From: Ceriagrion tenellum
Taxonomy: Eukaryota; Arthropoda; Insecta; Odonata; Coenagrionidae
Length of the DNA: 64,000 nucleotides
NCBI GenBank assembly: GCA_963169105.1
Contig: OY720636.1
Location: forward strand, 93,912,583 to 93,976,582
Direction: 5' to 3'
Shown: piece by piece, positions 51,626 to 63,435 of the stretch
Layout: every line of letters begins with the position of its first letter
Position numbering within the stretch: the first letter of the stretch is position 1
Position numbers and translations under genes: made by a program
Notes under the pieces: model-generated
Told to the model about the DNA's origin: nothing
Databases searched by the model: none
The model's input: only the letters and a program-made list of their open reading frames with translations

Positions 51626-53430
51626 TGAATCATAAAAATATGTAAATCAATTCCTCTTGCATCATAAGGTACAAAACTATGCTGTATATTCAAAATCAAA
51701 GTATACATCAATTTTAAAGGTTTGAGGAAGGGGAAATCATTAAAAATCTGTATCGAGATGAAAAAATGCTCTCAATTACACAATTCACCGTCAAATATCC
51801 CTTACAACGGATAAGAAATATAATTATGTCCGAAATTCTTAAGGTCATTAAAAAAATCCGTGATAAAGTAGTATAAAACAAGTTGGAAATTTTCCTCTCA
51901 TGTATATTCAAGATTTGTCCTCTATAACATTCCAAACTGATCTTATACCCCTGTAAGTGGAATAAAATAGCGGGCCTAGCCTACATTATCCGTTTAAGGA
52001 AGTTCAATATCAAAGTGCTACTATTTCACTTCACAATTACATTAATCAGCAAAAGGTACAAAGATTTTAAATTCTATTTCCCCGAAAAAATCAATAAAAT
52101 TGACATGCACAAACACCAACAATGTAGAGATGCCTGATTGTCCCACATTGAGGACTCATATTGCAATTTAAGCCTGGTTAAGTAAGTTATCGGTATAAAA
52201 ACCGATATCAATGTTTCTCTATCGATAGCGGTTACGAAAACTGAGCTCAACACACAAAAGTACAGCTTATATGTTTGTAAGTAAGTAAAGTTCAAACAAA
52301 ATTCAGTTAACATCAAGTCAACGAATAGGCTACGTTATCATGCGTTGAACGTTTAGCTGAGCTCAATAATTCAAAACTTCTCAAGGCACAGGAGGCCGAG
52401 GTTATATGAATATTGAAATATATACAGGTAAATGTGCAAAAATTATATACACCTGGATTGGCAAGCCTAGTTCTATGCAAAGTTAGCTCAGGGTTTCCTT
52501 TTATAAAGATAAAATGCTTTCACGCCAACGTAAATCTCTTCATCAGCATATTATTGGCAAACGATATCTTCTCCTTCGCACAAGACTCTTCATCAACACA
52601 TTATAAGCAATTATTCGGTTATTAGGATAAGAGTTCAGCATCTCCACGCACATAATTTTTCCTTAAGAACCTTACTGGTAAGGCCTCCGTGACTTAGCGT
52701 ATAACGCACACTGCAACGGATGTCTCAATTAAAATTAAGGCACGCAGCGAAGGCTGTTGGAACGTGGTCTGGTATTCAACGCTAAATTACTAACGCCTAC
52801 GGATTTTGCTTCATTAGGCTAGGAGAAAATGTAGAGCAAGAAGCTGCACATTATTTCCATGCACCGTTAACGAAGATGCAAACGCTAATATAAGTTCCCA
52901 GATTACGCGAGCATTATTGCACCACATTCTGCAATGGGATTTGATATCAATGATTTGTGTTTGTGTTCTCCATCACAGGGATGCAGTTATCCCAGTAAAT
53001 TGGGCGAGCTGGTCCATATCGTGAACACCAAGGAAGGATACATTATTTTCAAAGTAGTATTACAGATAGGCTACCTGTAAAAATGCCCTTGGTGTAGTAA
53101 GGTGCGCCTCAGAACTCTAAAACAGCCACCGCTAGCCTCTTTTAACTGAAATATTAAGGCAACTCTTAGCAGAAATAAATATTTTACAGTAAACGGCCCC
53201 GTGAGTCAAAATAAAGATACTGATAAAGCCGGATAAATAGATACATGTTATCTCTAGTACAGCCGAGAATTGTGGTATCGGCTACAAATATATTATAGAA
53301 AGTATCAACACGTGTATTATTCTCATCTAGATTTTATCGGAAGAGGAGGCGAGTTTCCGCCTTTCCGTGTCAATGCGCAGAATAACTGATTCTACAAGTA
53401 TTTTTTGGAGTATATAGGGAAATATATATT
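51626..53430. other. AT-rich intergenic DNA
   Basis: Nothing firm recognised. At 52681-52730 the sequence GGCCTCCGTGACTTAGCG then TATAACGCAC resembles a tRNA-like SINE head with an A box, but no B box follows, so it is not called. Confidence 0.35.
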
Positions 53431-54063
53431 ATAATAAGATTCTTGAATATTTGGTCACTCATGCATTTAACTCACAGCCAACGTTTCGCCAAACAATTTG
53501 GCAACTTCAGGGCTTTGAAACGCAAAACAAAGGGACATACAGCCAGGTAATTATACAGATATTAATACAAAAGTTGAGGAAACGAAAATTTACCTACCAT
53601 TGAGCTTAATCTTGAGCAATAACAAAGTACATAACAACTCCAAACAGTAAAGAATGTAAATTTTATGAAAACAGCCAACAATTTAACTTTTAAAACCATT
53701 TACAAATTTTGCAAAACATATATAAGATAAAAATATAAAAAGAGATAAAATTAATTCACGATTTTCAACACAAAAACAAATATAACATCAAAGCTAACAT
53801 CATCATTGAGTATAATTGTTTTTTATTAATTGTTTAAATAAACCTTGATTTTTTGTTTTACGAGTTGAAAATTGTGAATTATTACTTATTTGGTAAGAAA
53901 ATATTCAATTTCTCAACTTTTGTACTAGAATTTGTATAATTACCTGGCTGTATGTCTCTTTTATGTGTTTCAAAGCTGTGTCCCTGAGAATGCAAATATA
54001 TTTGGCGAAATGTTGGCTGTAAGTAAAATACAGGAATGACCAAATATTCAAGAACCTTATTAT
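53431..54063. repeat. Large inverted repeat, ~150-bp arms, 330-bp centre
   Basis: The left arm is 53431-53580 and the right arm 53911-54063. Paired blocks include ATAATAAG(A/G)TTCTTGAATATTTGGTCA, ACAGCCAAC(G/A)TTTCGCCAAA, GCTTTGAAAC(G/A), GACATACAGCCAGGTAATTATACA and TACAAAAGTTGAG(G/A)AA. Identity is about 80 percent with small indels. The arms carry the motif C-TGA...stem...GAAA(C/T)GTTGGCTG (53475-53512 minus; 53982-54019 plus), matching the layout in the Penelope-like arm at 9916-9956. The centre has no ORF. Confidence 0.7.
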
Positions 54064-57000
54064 TATCTACACAATATTGTTCAAAAAAATAGAGATAAAG
54101 CTGGTGAGTGCCATTAGTGTCATTAATTTGTGGGAATTTTTAGAAAGTCACTCGGGGCTATGGCTTTTATGAACTTTGCTCCGCTAGAATTGCATGAATG
54201 AATTGAAGTTATGACTATGATTGAGATCTGGATTTGTTTTAGAAAAAGATGAGGACAAATTTTGAAAAGACATAGATTTGAATAAAACATAAAAATATCG
54301 ATTATTCCTGGAAATAGTGCATTTGTGCTTATTCAGCATTTGATAGGCAGCATAACACATAAGATAGTTCCTCTTTACAAAATCATTTTTTGTAGGAATT
54401 TTTATTTATTGATTTGAGTATGTAAACTATAAATTGTGTCATTATTACAACTTCTTCCTAGTTTATTCCATCTATTGTGCTGATTTTTAGGACAACACAT
54501 TCAAAACTCCCGGTACTTCAGAGTCGGAGTGTTTCATGGCCGTGGCCGTGAGGGGCAGAGGAGTCAAGCTCCGGACTGAAGTTTTCCTCGAAGGAGGCCG
54601 GGAACCAAGTGTTCAGTTCTCGTCTCAGAGTGTCACGGTGCTGTTAATTGACTATTATTGAGTGGTTGTCTCTCGTTGAAGAGAGTCGTGTGTGGTCGGA
54701 GATTATCTGAGTTTTCTGTATTTATTTTTGTTTTTTCTTATTAATTATAATTCTTAACGGTATCTATTGTGTGTTATTTCCACATCGCCTCAGTGATCGC
54801 GCGGAAATAGAGCCACGTAAACGCTTCACTATTCTATTGATTGCCGTATTTTGCACTAATACTGATTGTGATTCAAATATCATCATAATGATTGTTGTGT
54901 TTAGTTGATAGTTCACTTGCACTAGTTATGTTTTCATTTTGTTTTTTATATTGTATGAATAAATTTGTATATAAGTTAAATATTGAAATTCTTTTAAGAG
55001 TTCATTTATCCTAATTTTTATTTCTTCCTTACAGAGCAGTTTCAACAAAACAATAAAATTATTGTACTAAGTTCAATGTTTTCAATAAAATGTATACGAC
55101 GCAATTAAAACCTTATACAATTATCTGTACCGAAGTTGATCTCGATAACTTATATATGCTCAGACATCTTTTTGAATTTAGTGGTGGAGTGGAAAATGCC
55201 TGGTTCTAAATTTAATACGAAAGATAAGTGGGACCATCTAAAACTACAGTGGAAAATGGTCTCCTTTGTTAGTTATATGAGAGAGATACCATGATGACTT
55301 TCGAGCACTAGAGAAAGTAAGGTATGGGGTAATATGATCCCTCTCACAACTTCCTGGAGAGCGGACGGTAACCTTGTTACCTTAGAAAGTTTTGTTATAA
55401 ACGCAGCGTTGCTCAAAACTATAGCAGAGTGTAATGCGACACTCATAATTTTACAGATTTTTTTTATCACCAAGTTTTATCAAACGAGCGTCGGCCTTCA
55501 TCGACTTGCTACGCAGTTGCAGCTATAAATTGTAATAAAACAAGCCTCTTTCTAAACTTTCCCGTCGAAGAAAAATCGAGAATGCTCATAAATATTTCGC
55601 ACGTTCCAGAGATTAAATGGACCTTCAAAAATAAAATTCTTGTCATTAAAAACAGGCATTAATTGCTGTTCCAGACATCCCAGTGGAAATGAATTTAAAT
55701 TATCCGACCCCTTTTCTCAGTCGCCCCATTCTGACACCAATATCCTCAAGACTTCTCAACCTTTTAAAGGCTCAGATGCCTTCGCTCCACGTTTTCTTTT
55801 ACCCCATCACTCTCTCTTCTTCCCTGACAGAACTTCCCAACCCCTCACCCACCCTTTCAACAAACACCATTCTCCCTATTCTTGGTGAAAAGCTCTTAGC
55901 AAAATAACCTCGCTCCTTGACATTTTAAGACATTCTGATTTTGTAATATATTTCATACAGAGCCTGAGATTTTGCTGCATAGAATTTTAAAGCACGTTTT
56001 TATGTTACCTTTTCAAATGGAATGTACATTACTGCCAACATGCAGAGAAAGATAGAAATTCTGCAATGCGCCTTCACAAACTCAGGCATTTCTTAAATGA
56101 CGCGAATGTACCAAATTTGTACCAAAATTTAACATTTCTGTAGCTTTAATCATGCTTACATGCTACAGGATAAATTATGAACGGATTTTATAATGCTCAA
56201 CTTTAATAATATCAAGGGGGTGTCAGCAAAGTTCAAAAACTAATAATTTTACCTCATTGGTAAAATTCACTTTAATTAGATATTCATTCCATCCTATCCT
56301 ATAGCTGAGAGAAATGAGAGAAAGTGGGTATTTTGGGTGGTAGGAATGAATAAAGTAATGTCTCTCAATGATAATTTCCTTAAAGATAAGTTTCATTACC
56401 TTTAATTCGATGGTTGCAACAGATAAGTTTAACCGGGCTCATTTGTTGACTGATATCCGCTCATACATGATATTTTATTAAACATTTTCCCGGCATATTG
56501 CAAACTGACCGCATTTTTCTCATATGGAAGTCAAATAAAATTACCACTCACAGTAATGGATTATAGTGAGAAATTCTAGAAATAACTCAAAAATAGCTTT
56601 TGCTTTTCCACTGAAAATTATTCATCTTAATAAGGTAAATTTCTTTCAAAAGGTTAAATATTTCTGTCAAGAACTCGGTGTAAGTTCAAAATAATCGTGG
56701 CCTTATAAAGAATCATTGTAGTTCATTTCAATATACAGCATAAGACGCTCTTTTTAGAATGTTATCAAATGGAAGCGCTGAATTCAGAAAGTAAAGCCAT
56801 TCATCGAATTGAATATTTGATAAATGAAATACCTTATTTTTTTAATCTCCCTCCATACCTCCATAATTTTTCACGGCTCTCTTACATAAGTTTCTCAAAA
56901 TCAGTCTCTCACATTCCCGTTTTCCGATTCCTGTTGATTTCCTGTTGATTCCATTCATCTCCCGCCACCAGCAACCGTCCCTGGTCCATCAGCAACTCCC

Positions 57001-57686
57001 AAATATGCCTGTTCATTCCTTTTCTCACCGATAAATAAAGATTTGTGAGCATGTCATACCAAATTCTTCCTTAATAACGTGAGCATTTTAAATCGCAATC
57101 AGATGTCTCACTGCCTGGTAAAATATAGCTCAATAAGCATTAGAGCTTTTCGCAGTTGATTTCAAAGAGTGAAATAACTCTCCTGCAGTGCATCGTACTT
57201 CTTCCATACTCAGGTTTCACTATTATTCATATCCCAGTCAAGATTTTGTGCCAAAGCCCATTCAGCAAGTACATTTATTCGACGATAATCGCCCACTTTC
57301 ATTAATCACCCAATTAGTCAAGAAGACTTGCTTTCTCTGCACGTAAAATAGATCGTTTTTGCAGATACCAGTTTATTATACTCATTTAAAGGTACACAAT
57401 TCTAATACTAGCGACATTGCGGTGACAAAGGTATAACTCAAACTTTACCACATCTTTAGTTTCGGAATTGGCCGAGGTTAAAAAATTCTTCAACAGCTCG
57501 TGTAAAAGTCAACATTAAGATAATTTTTATTCATTATGTGAGAAACATGTTTAGCCTACTAATGCCATAATCTTCTATATATACGCAATATATATTAAGA
57601 GATAGGTGATGACATGAAGTCGGGCCATCGGATTTTGAGAGCCGAAAACAGGGTCTTTATTCAAGTAAAATATCAAAAATGTTTCG
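54064..57686. other. Intergenic DNA, no gene recognised
   Basis: A GC-richer patch at 54500-54830 (GGCCGTGGCCGTGAGGGGC; TCAGTTCTCGTC) looks like the untranslated 5' part of a transcript, but no ORF or splice structure can be defended. A pyrimidine-rich stretch lies at 55650-55900. Nothing else recognised. Confidence 0.35.
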
Positions 57687-57789
57687 ATAAGGAGAGGAAC
57701 TAATTAAACGTTAAAATGATCATCCTATCCATAAGGAGACCATCCTATAAGGAGAGGAACTAGTTAAACGTTAAAATGATCATCCTATC
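57687..57789. repeat. 60-bp tandem duplication
   Basis: ATAAGGAGAGGAACTA(A/G)TTAAACGTTAAAATGATCATCC is present at 57687-57729 and 57747-57789, with one mismatch and a 60-bp period. The near-identity implies a recent event. Confidence 0.85.
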
Positions 57790-58451
57790 AAATGCATTTC
57801 ATTTCGTTAAAATCGGTTCATTTTTCTTGACGAAAGCGCTTCCTAAACTCAACGGACTCGACTTTTTGAATATGCTGTAAGATTGGTTTGATGTAGCTCT
57901 CTTCTTCAATCTATCATCATGCACCGCTTCATTCCTATGTAATTCTTTGCTTATGGCCGGTTGCAAAAGCATTTAGTGATGGAACCAATGGTTATGAGAT
58001 CCATATAGTTAGAGATCTCATAAAAATTTTTGGTTTGAAGGAACACATCTACTAGGTACATAACTCATTTACCAATAGCATCGAATGTTTTATCTAATCT
58101 TCCACCGGCGGATAAAATTTAGGAAAGCATAGCGTAAGGAAAATTGCCAGTTCAAATAATAATCATTCTATGAGAGTTAACAAACTGGTCATTTGTTTCA
58201 ATAGAACTCATTTATCAAGTAACTAAGTCTCCAAGCGGTTCATTGTGCATCCGCCATCTTGGCTGCTTATGATGCTCATAACTCCATGCCATAAATTATG
58301 AAACCATTAATTTATCCAATATTTTTTGCAACACTAATCGAATATATATTTGTGTCGTTCCTGAAACTGGCCATAATACGTCCATTATTTGACAAATGTG
58401 CTCCATTAATGGTCGTTTTCAACTCTTTCCACTCATTTGTCCTTCTGAAAA
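57790..58451. other. Intergenic DNA
   Basis: Nothing recognised. Confidence 0.3.
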
Positions 58452-58985
58452 TGTAGTAGTAGTAGTAGTAGAATTATTGTTTAAGGGTGCGTCGACTACT
58501 ACAGTCATTTCGCACCACTCTCATCCATAAGTAATACCAGGTTTATGTAATTGAAGCTAAATCGTTTTAGTACTAATGTGAGATAAAATTTGCATAACGT
58601 TGTATAATACGCATTTACATATAAAAAATTTATAATTTATTAAAAACGTTGATTTCTTTTAAAAACACAATTACTCGGGTGAGGCAATCGGGGGAGTCAC
58701 CTAGGATGTGTCCTAAGGTACCGTTGACCTTGTGTTTATCTCGAGAAGACCGGTATATATCACACTCCGTCAGGATGTGTCGCACACTCAGAGGGGAGTC
58801 GAACTCATCACACCAAGGTTGTGTCTTCTCTTCTGTGAAGAGGTATGAGCGGGTCAGGGCAGTGTGCCCTATCCTCAGGCGTGTGACTGCGACTTCTTCC
58901 CTACGGGTATTCCTGACGGAAGAGGGCCACACTGATACTACCGGTTTCACAGTCCGGAGCTTGTTTTTATTACTCCCATGCCACT
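58452..58985 (-). mobile_element. I/Loa-like LINE, 3' end with (CTA)n tail
   Basis: A minus-strand 5'-truncated LINE. Its 3' terminus is CCTTAAACAATAATTC followed by a (CTA)n tail (TAGTAG... at 58454-58471 on the plus strand). The ORF end lies at 58630-58950. Short tandem tails and extreme 5' truncation are usual for this LINE group. The sequence to the right of 58985 does not continue the element. Confidence 0.75.
58630..58950 (-). pseudogene. LINE polyprotein C-terminus (post-RNase H zinc-knuckle region)
   Basis: A 107-codon segment: SVWPSSVRNTRREEVAVTRL then RIGHTALTRSYLF, then CDEFDSPLSVRHILTECDIY, then LGHILGDS and a VFLKEINVFNKL end. The conserved order is R-R-E-E-V-x-x-x-R-L-R-I-G-H-T, C-x-x-C-x-x-x-L-x-V-x-H-I-L-x-x-C, L-G-D, F-L-x-x-x-x-x-F-x-x-I. 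The second Cys of the first pair is replaced by Phe (C-D-E-F), so the metal-binding site is incomplete. The stop at 58630 fits the natural end of the protein. The endonuclease, RT and RNase H proper are absent. Confidence 0.75.
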
Positions 58986-59194
58986 GAAAATGTGTCCAAC
59001 AAATTTTTCACTTCTTTTTCTTCAATAAATTTTCATCTTCTTCTTCATCTACTTTTTTTCTCTAAATCTTCGTAGGTTTTTTTTTATTTATTGATATTTA
59101 TTAATTTTAGTCAAATATAACAATCAGAATGTCTCCCGACCATTTTATAACCCATCATCATAAAACGACCACTTACTAAAGATATTTTCTTGTT
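58986..59194. other. Short AT-rich spacer
   Basis: Nothing recognised. Confidence 0.3.
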
Positions 59195-59320
59195 GCAGGG
59201 GCAAGGTTATGGAACAGTATTCCTAAGGGCATTGATGATACCACCTCATTGGGTGTTTTTAAGAAATAACTTTTTCGCCATCTTTATGTCTTTGGAAAGG
59301 AGCAATGAGAAGTATTAACC
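59195..59320 (+). mobile_element. LINE C-terminal scrap
   Basis: The plus strand reads GARLWNSIPKGIDDTTSLGV then FKK, a stop, and LFRHLYV. This fits the R-L-W-N-S-L-P-x-x-I-x-x-x-x-S-L-x-x-F-K-x-x-L-x-x-H-L ending of many CR1/L2-type reverse transcriptases. It is cut on the right by the minus-strand CR1/jockey-like copies that start at about 59325. Confidence 0.55.
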
Positions 59321-59324
59321 CTCG

Positions 59325-60075
59325 GAATTGCCGTGTATAGATTTAAGGGATAAGGTTTTTGGAGGTGAAATGGTGACCAGTATTACGGGAGTGTATTATT
59401 TGGAGCTCAGTTTTTATTGTGCGCAAAAAAACGATATTTGTACCTAACTGTTCGGGAATATATCTATCTCCTTTCATCACTTCTTTCAGATCTAGAGATG
59501 TAGTGAGGAGTCATGATAATTTTCTCTGTGCCGCTCTGAAACACACCAGTTCTGAATTTCTCAAGCAATTTATGCCTAGCGTGTAGTCTCAGAGTGTCTA
59601 GGGGCTCCCACCTTAATCCTTTTAAAAGCTGTGAAACGCTATATGTTTGCTCGTCGAATTTTTACAGGATACCGACTGGAGCTAAATTTTAATTGCGATT
59701 GCTTATTGTGCGAGAAAAGAACGAGTTCTTGTACCTATCTGTTCGGCTATGTATCTCTCTTTTTATTGTTTCTGTCCGACATAGAGATGCAGTGAGGCGT
59801 CATGATAATGTTCACTGTGTCGCTCTAAAAAATACCAGTTTTCAACTTTTCAAGCAACCTAAGCCTAGTGTGTAGCCTCAGAGTCTCTAGTCTCCCTTAA
59901 TCCCTCTAAAAGTTGTGAAACACTGTATGTTCGCTCGTAGTAGTTTTTAATGAAGCGTACAGCTTTTCTTTTCAACTTATTAATTCTTTTGGTTAAATCT
60001 TTGCAACCAGGGTCCCAAATGATTGCAGCGATTCGAGGAATGGCCTAACCAGTTTTACTTTTTCATAGGGTACGA
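59325..60075 (-). mobile_element. Two stacked CR1/jockey-like LINE copies
   Basis: Minus strand. The 3' UTR/C-terminal segment of the family occurs twice in direct order (59345-59690 and about 59690-59960). Each has GTACCTA(A/T)CTGTTCGG, CATGATAAT(T/G)TTC(T/A)CTGTG, ACCAGTTCTGAATTTCTCAA/ACCAGTTTTCAACTTTTCAA and GTGTAG(T/C)CTCAGAGT. The second copy continues into the thumb region (AAGCGTACAGCTTTTC to 60075). The first copy ends at about 59690, where the second begins, so one insertion probably landed in the other or the segment was duplicated. Confidence 0.7.
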
Positions 60076-60779
60076 ATCATGGAACGGGCGGACGGGCGAC
60101 GTAACAAAGATGTCTCTTATCTACAGCGATTAATGCATATAGCATTTACGCCGATGTTTCCATCGACAAATCGACGTCGGAGAATTCATGGACTCATCGA
60201 TGGCAATCATTGATGACAATCATCGAAACAAAATTACTTCGATTGATTATGTCGTCGACCATCGATGGGCAAAATTGTTCACCACACAAACCTATCCACG
60301 TTAGAAAAGACCGCGTTTTGTTCTTCTTTTGTCCTGCTCTCCATCTATTAAACATTCATCAATCTTCGACAATACTGCTTCTAAATCTCTTCTGCTCCGC
60401 AGGTGTGAGCGTGCAGACTCCGCTGTCATATAAAGACAACGTTCCACATATATGCTCAATCAAAGCTTCATTACTTTCGGGCTTGTGTCGCCGGCTGTCA
60501 GCAAGAGTTGCCCACGCTGGTCGTTACCAAATGACAACCGTAGACCAGCTCCATCACGATTCCAAACACTTAATTCAATTTGGTTTCGCCATCAACCACA
60601 CGGAAAATTCTCATTTTCCAATTCCGCATCCCGTAGTACATCGGTTCCTTCCCCTGGGTTTTTCATCGTAAAAATAAAAGATCCATGAAATAGCCATTCT
60701 GGTCTTTCCTCCCTCTCAATTTTTTCACCGTAATACCATCACCATCACGTTCACGTTTTATCCGAGCTCATATATTTAC
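60076..60779. other. Intergenic DNA with ATCGA-rich cluster
   Basis: The segment 60160-60270 is rich in ATCGA/TCGAT words on both strands (CATCGACAAATCGACGTCG, CTCATCGATGG, CCATCGATGG). An open frame at 60210-60671 (153 codons, +) has no recognisable domain, and a second frame overlaps it; I treat it as unproven. Confidence 0.35.
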
Positions 60780-60960
60780 TTTACCGATCGCAAAACGCTT
60801 CACAAGGTATTCCCCCCGCGGATTTATCTCACCCGCCCTCATGCGGAATGCTGCCCTTGAGTCAAGTTTGGCTCTCTTCGCGGCCGAGTGAGCCCAGTTA
60901 CACCGACAGATCTTTCCCACGGAGGCGAATCTCCAGAGGCATTCATTTTTGTTCATCTTT
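60780..60960. promoter_or_regulatory. Small GC-rich island
   Basis: CCCCCCGCGGATTTATCTCA, CATGCGGAATGCTGCCCTTG and CTCTTCGCGGCCGAGTGAGC form a compact CpG-containing island with no transposon motif. Candidate regulatory DNA on composition only. Confidence 0.25.
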
Positions 60961-61728
60961 TGCTATTTTTCACGAATGAGTAATGCTTTTTATATTCACA
61001 GGGCATCTCTTTAATATTTTCTGCGGCGTCCTATAGTTGTATGCATAAATTAGACTCTTTTACGGTTTTATATAGCCGATATGCGAAATTTATTCAAATG
61101 CGTGTGAAAAGTACGGAATAATACATAAAAATAAAAGATGATAAAATCTAAAAATGGGTTTATTTTTCTGATCGAATCGAATTCAATCGATCGAAATCAG
61201 GTCTCGATGAGTACGTGAACTATATATTGACATACAGACAATAACGTTAGTTGACTTTAATTTTCCTAGGAATTCAGCGCTGTCTGGTCATGTCTAATAC
61301 ACCCAATAGATCAATTTGTTAGCCGCTAGAATATGGGAATTGTTTTTTCTCATTCCATCTATAGTTTTCTAGAGCAAATAAAACCGCATAACGGTGCAGT
61401 ACGCATGGGCGTAGTGAAGAGCAAATTTTAAATAAGACAACATAATATGGATAATAGGATGAAGACTTCCAGGATTTCCTTCCTACAGTGATACTATTGA
61501 TCTGCATCAAGGTTTAAATGACGCCGCAATCAGCTTCAAAGAAATAAGGATCTATTTACCCTGAAGACGATGGCAGACTACTCCACTCGGTGAGAAACCC
61601 GACAACTCAGCATTATAATTATTTGCTAGAAAAACTCCAGACATTGTAGATTAGCCACAAAGCTTTGCTGTCGTATTTTTGGATGCGCCAATCAAAATAT
61701 CCCCAAGATTAAGTATGCATTATGAGTA
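60961..61728. other. AT-rich intergenic DNA
   Basis: Contains an imperfect palindrome GATCGAATCGAATTC then AATCGATCG at about 61171-61194. Nothing else recognised. Confidence 0.3.
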
Positions 61729-62890
61729 CGAGGTGTGTTCAAAAAGTAAGGTGACTTTATATTTTTAGGAAAAAATATTTGTTTATTCTTCAATATTCAA
61801 GTTGTCCCCTTGAAAGTAATCCCCCCCAGATATTATACACTTGTGCCAACGCTTTTTCCAATCCTCGAAGCAATTCTGATAAGCACTTTTTGGCATAGCC
61901 TTGAGCTCTTCCAGAGATGCAGTCTTTATCTCCTCAATCGTTGCAAATCTCCGTCCTTTCATATCTCTTCAGTTTTGGGAACAGGAAAAAGTTGCAGGGG
62001 GCCAAATCCGGTGAATATGGTGGCTGAGGCATGATTGTGGTGTTGTTTTTGGCCAAAAAATCTCTCACAAGCAACGATGAGTGAGCAGGTGCATTATCGT
62101 GATGCAAAAAAAAAGTGATGAATTGTTTTTCCACAATTCCGGACGTTTTTGTCCTTCATTGCCCTCTTTACCTCACACTTCTCGAAAAAGGTGCATAACT
62201 TCAAGGTAATACTCCTTATTGACCGTACGACCTTGTGGTAAGAATTCCTGATGCACTACGCCACGGTAATCGAAGAAAACAGTGAGCAAAACCTCGACAT
62301 TTGATCGAACTTGGCCTGCTTTTTTCGATCTTGGTTCTCCTGGGTACTTCCATTGGGACGATTGGGCTATGGTTTTGACGTCATTACCATATACCCATGA
62401 TTTGTCATAAGTTATGATCCTTTTGAGCAAATCAACAGCTCCTGAGCGATGCTCATGCGACGGTTCTTCTGGTCAAAATTAAGCAGTTTCGGAACGAACT
62501 TCGCTGACACACGTCTCATGCCCAAAACATCCAAAAAAATTGCATAGCACGAGCCAACCGATATCCCAACATCCTCAGCAACTTCTCCAATAGTGATTAG
62601 CCGATTTTTCAAAACAGTATTCTTCACTACTTCAACGTTTTCATCTGTTGTTGACGTGCTGGGGCGTCCAGAGCTAGGTTCGTCATTGCCATCTTCTCGG
62701 GCATCTTGGAAGAGCTTGTACCAGTTATAAACCTTTTTTTTACTCAGAGAAGACTCACCGTATGCCAGTATCAACATTTCAAGTGTTTTGGAGCTCTTAA
62801 TTCCAATTTTTACGTAAACTTTGATGCAAATTCTTTGATCAATTTTTTTGATAGCAGAAAATCTCCGAGCACACCAAAACACGTCCAATA
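61729..62890 (-). mobile_element. Mariner DNA transposon, 3' end intact, 5' end lost
   Basis: The left end (element 3' end) follows TA at 61727-61728 and reads CGAGGTGTGTTCAAAAAGTA AGGTGAC, a typical mariner terminal repeat. The complementary repeat expected near 62900-62960 is absent: sequence after 62890 does not match, and a CR1/jockey-like copy begins at about 62945. The transposase occupies almost the whole interior on the minus strand (61796-62888). With one end missing the element could not move even with transposase supplied. Confidence 0.85.
61796..62888 (-). pseudogene. Mariner (DD34D) transposase, broken
   Basis: N-terminal DNA-binding region in 62412-62888: ICIKVYVKIGIKSSKTLEML, SLSKKKVYNWYKLFQDARED (second helix-turn-helix), SGRPSTSTTDENVE, ITIGEVAEDVGISVGSCYAI and FVPKLLNFDQKNRR (equivalent of the WVPHEL linker). 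A deletion with frameshift at about 62425 joins to LLKRIITYDKSWVYG (first catalytic Asp). A second frameshift in a T run (about 62110) precedes HHDNAPAHSS (second Asp). YSPDLAPCNFFLF follows exactly 34 residues later, where the third catalytic Asp is Asn (codon AAC). After a stop at 61934 the C-terminus continues to LLSRGQLEY at about 61796. Non-functional on three counts. Confidence 0.85.
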
Positions 62891-62944
62891 TTTGTATCTG
62901 TCAATAATAAACTAAATATGCTATTTTGTTGAAACTGTATTATG

Positions 62945-63435
62945 GTCACTCATTGTGGATGGAAAGAACGAATTTTTGTACCTATCAATCCAGCAATGTA
63001 TCATTCTCATTTTATCGTTTCTATCGGACTTTTAAGTGTGGCGTCAAAATGATATTCTCTGTGTCTCTTTGAAACACATCTGCTGAATTTCTCGAGCAAA
63101 ATAAGTCTATCACGCAGCCTTCGAGTCTCTAGTGGCTCCCAACCAAATTTCTCTAAAAGTTGAAGACGCTATATATTCTCTAATAGCAATTTTTAGCAAA
63201 GCGCGTAGCTTTCCTTTGTATTCAATTCATTAATTTGTTAAATTTTTCTGTACACGGACCAAAATCCTCGCTGCATATTCGAGATGTTGCCTTACTAGAG
63301 CGACTAAACACCTCTCTTTTACATACCCGAGAACATTAATCAATCCTAGTTTTATTTCTATTAAGCTATACCATAGAATTACCCGTGGCACAGTATGGAT
63401 AGTATACAACAAATTCTCTCTCAAAGTTCATTAAT
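62945..63435 (-). mobile_element. CR1/jockey-like LINE fragment
   Basis: Aligns with the copies at 34340-34860 and 59690-60075 (GTACCTATC, TTTCTATCGGAC, CTCGAGCAA, TCGAGTCTCTAGTGGCTCCC). The minus strand encodes NVLGYVKERCLVALVRQHLE then YAARILV (63230-63424), the L-V-R-P-x-L-E-Y thumb block with Pro changed to Gln. Begins about 55 bp right of the mariner remnant. The 3' terminus is missing. Confidence 0.7.

Noticed and set aside
52681..52730. Possible tRNA-like SINE head
   Set aside because: A-box-like start only; no B box and no body homology in the window.
60210..60671. 153-codon plus-strand open frame
   Set aside because: No domain; overlaps an equally open alternative frame (60452-60688) and an ATCGA-rich low-complexity start.
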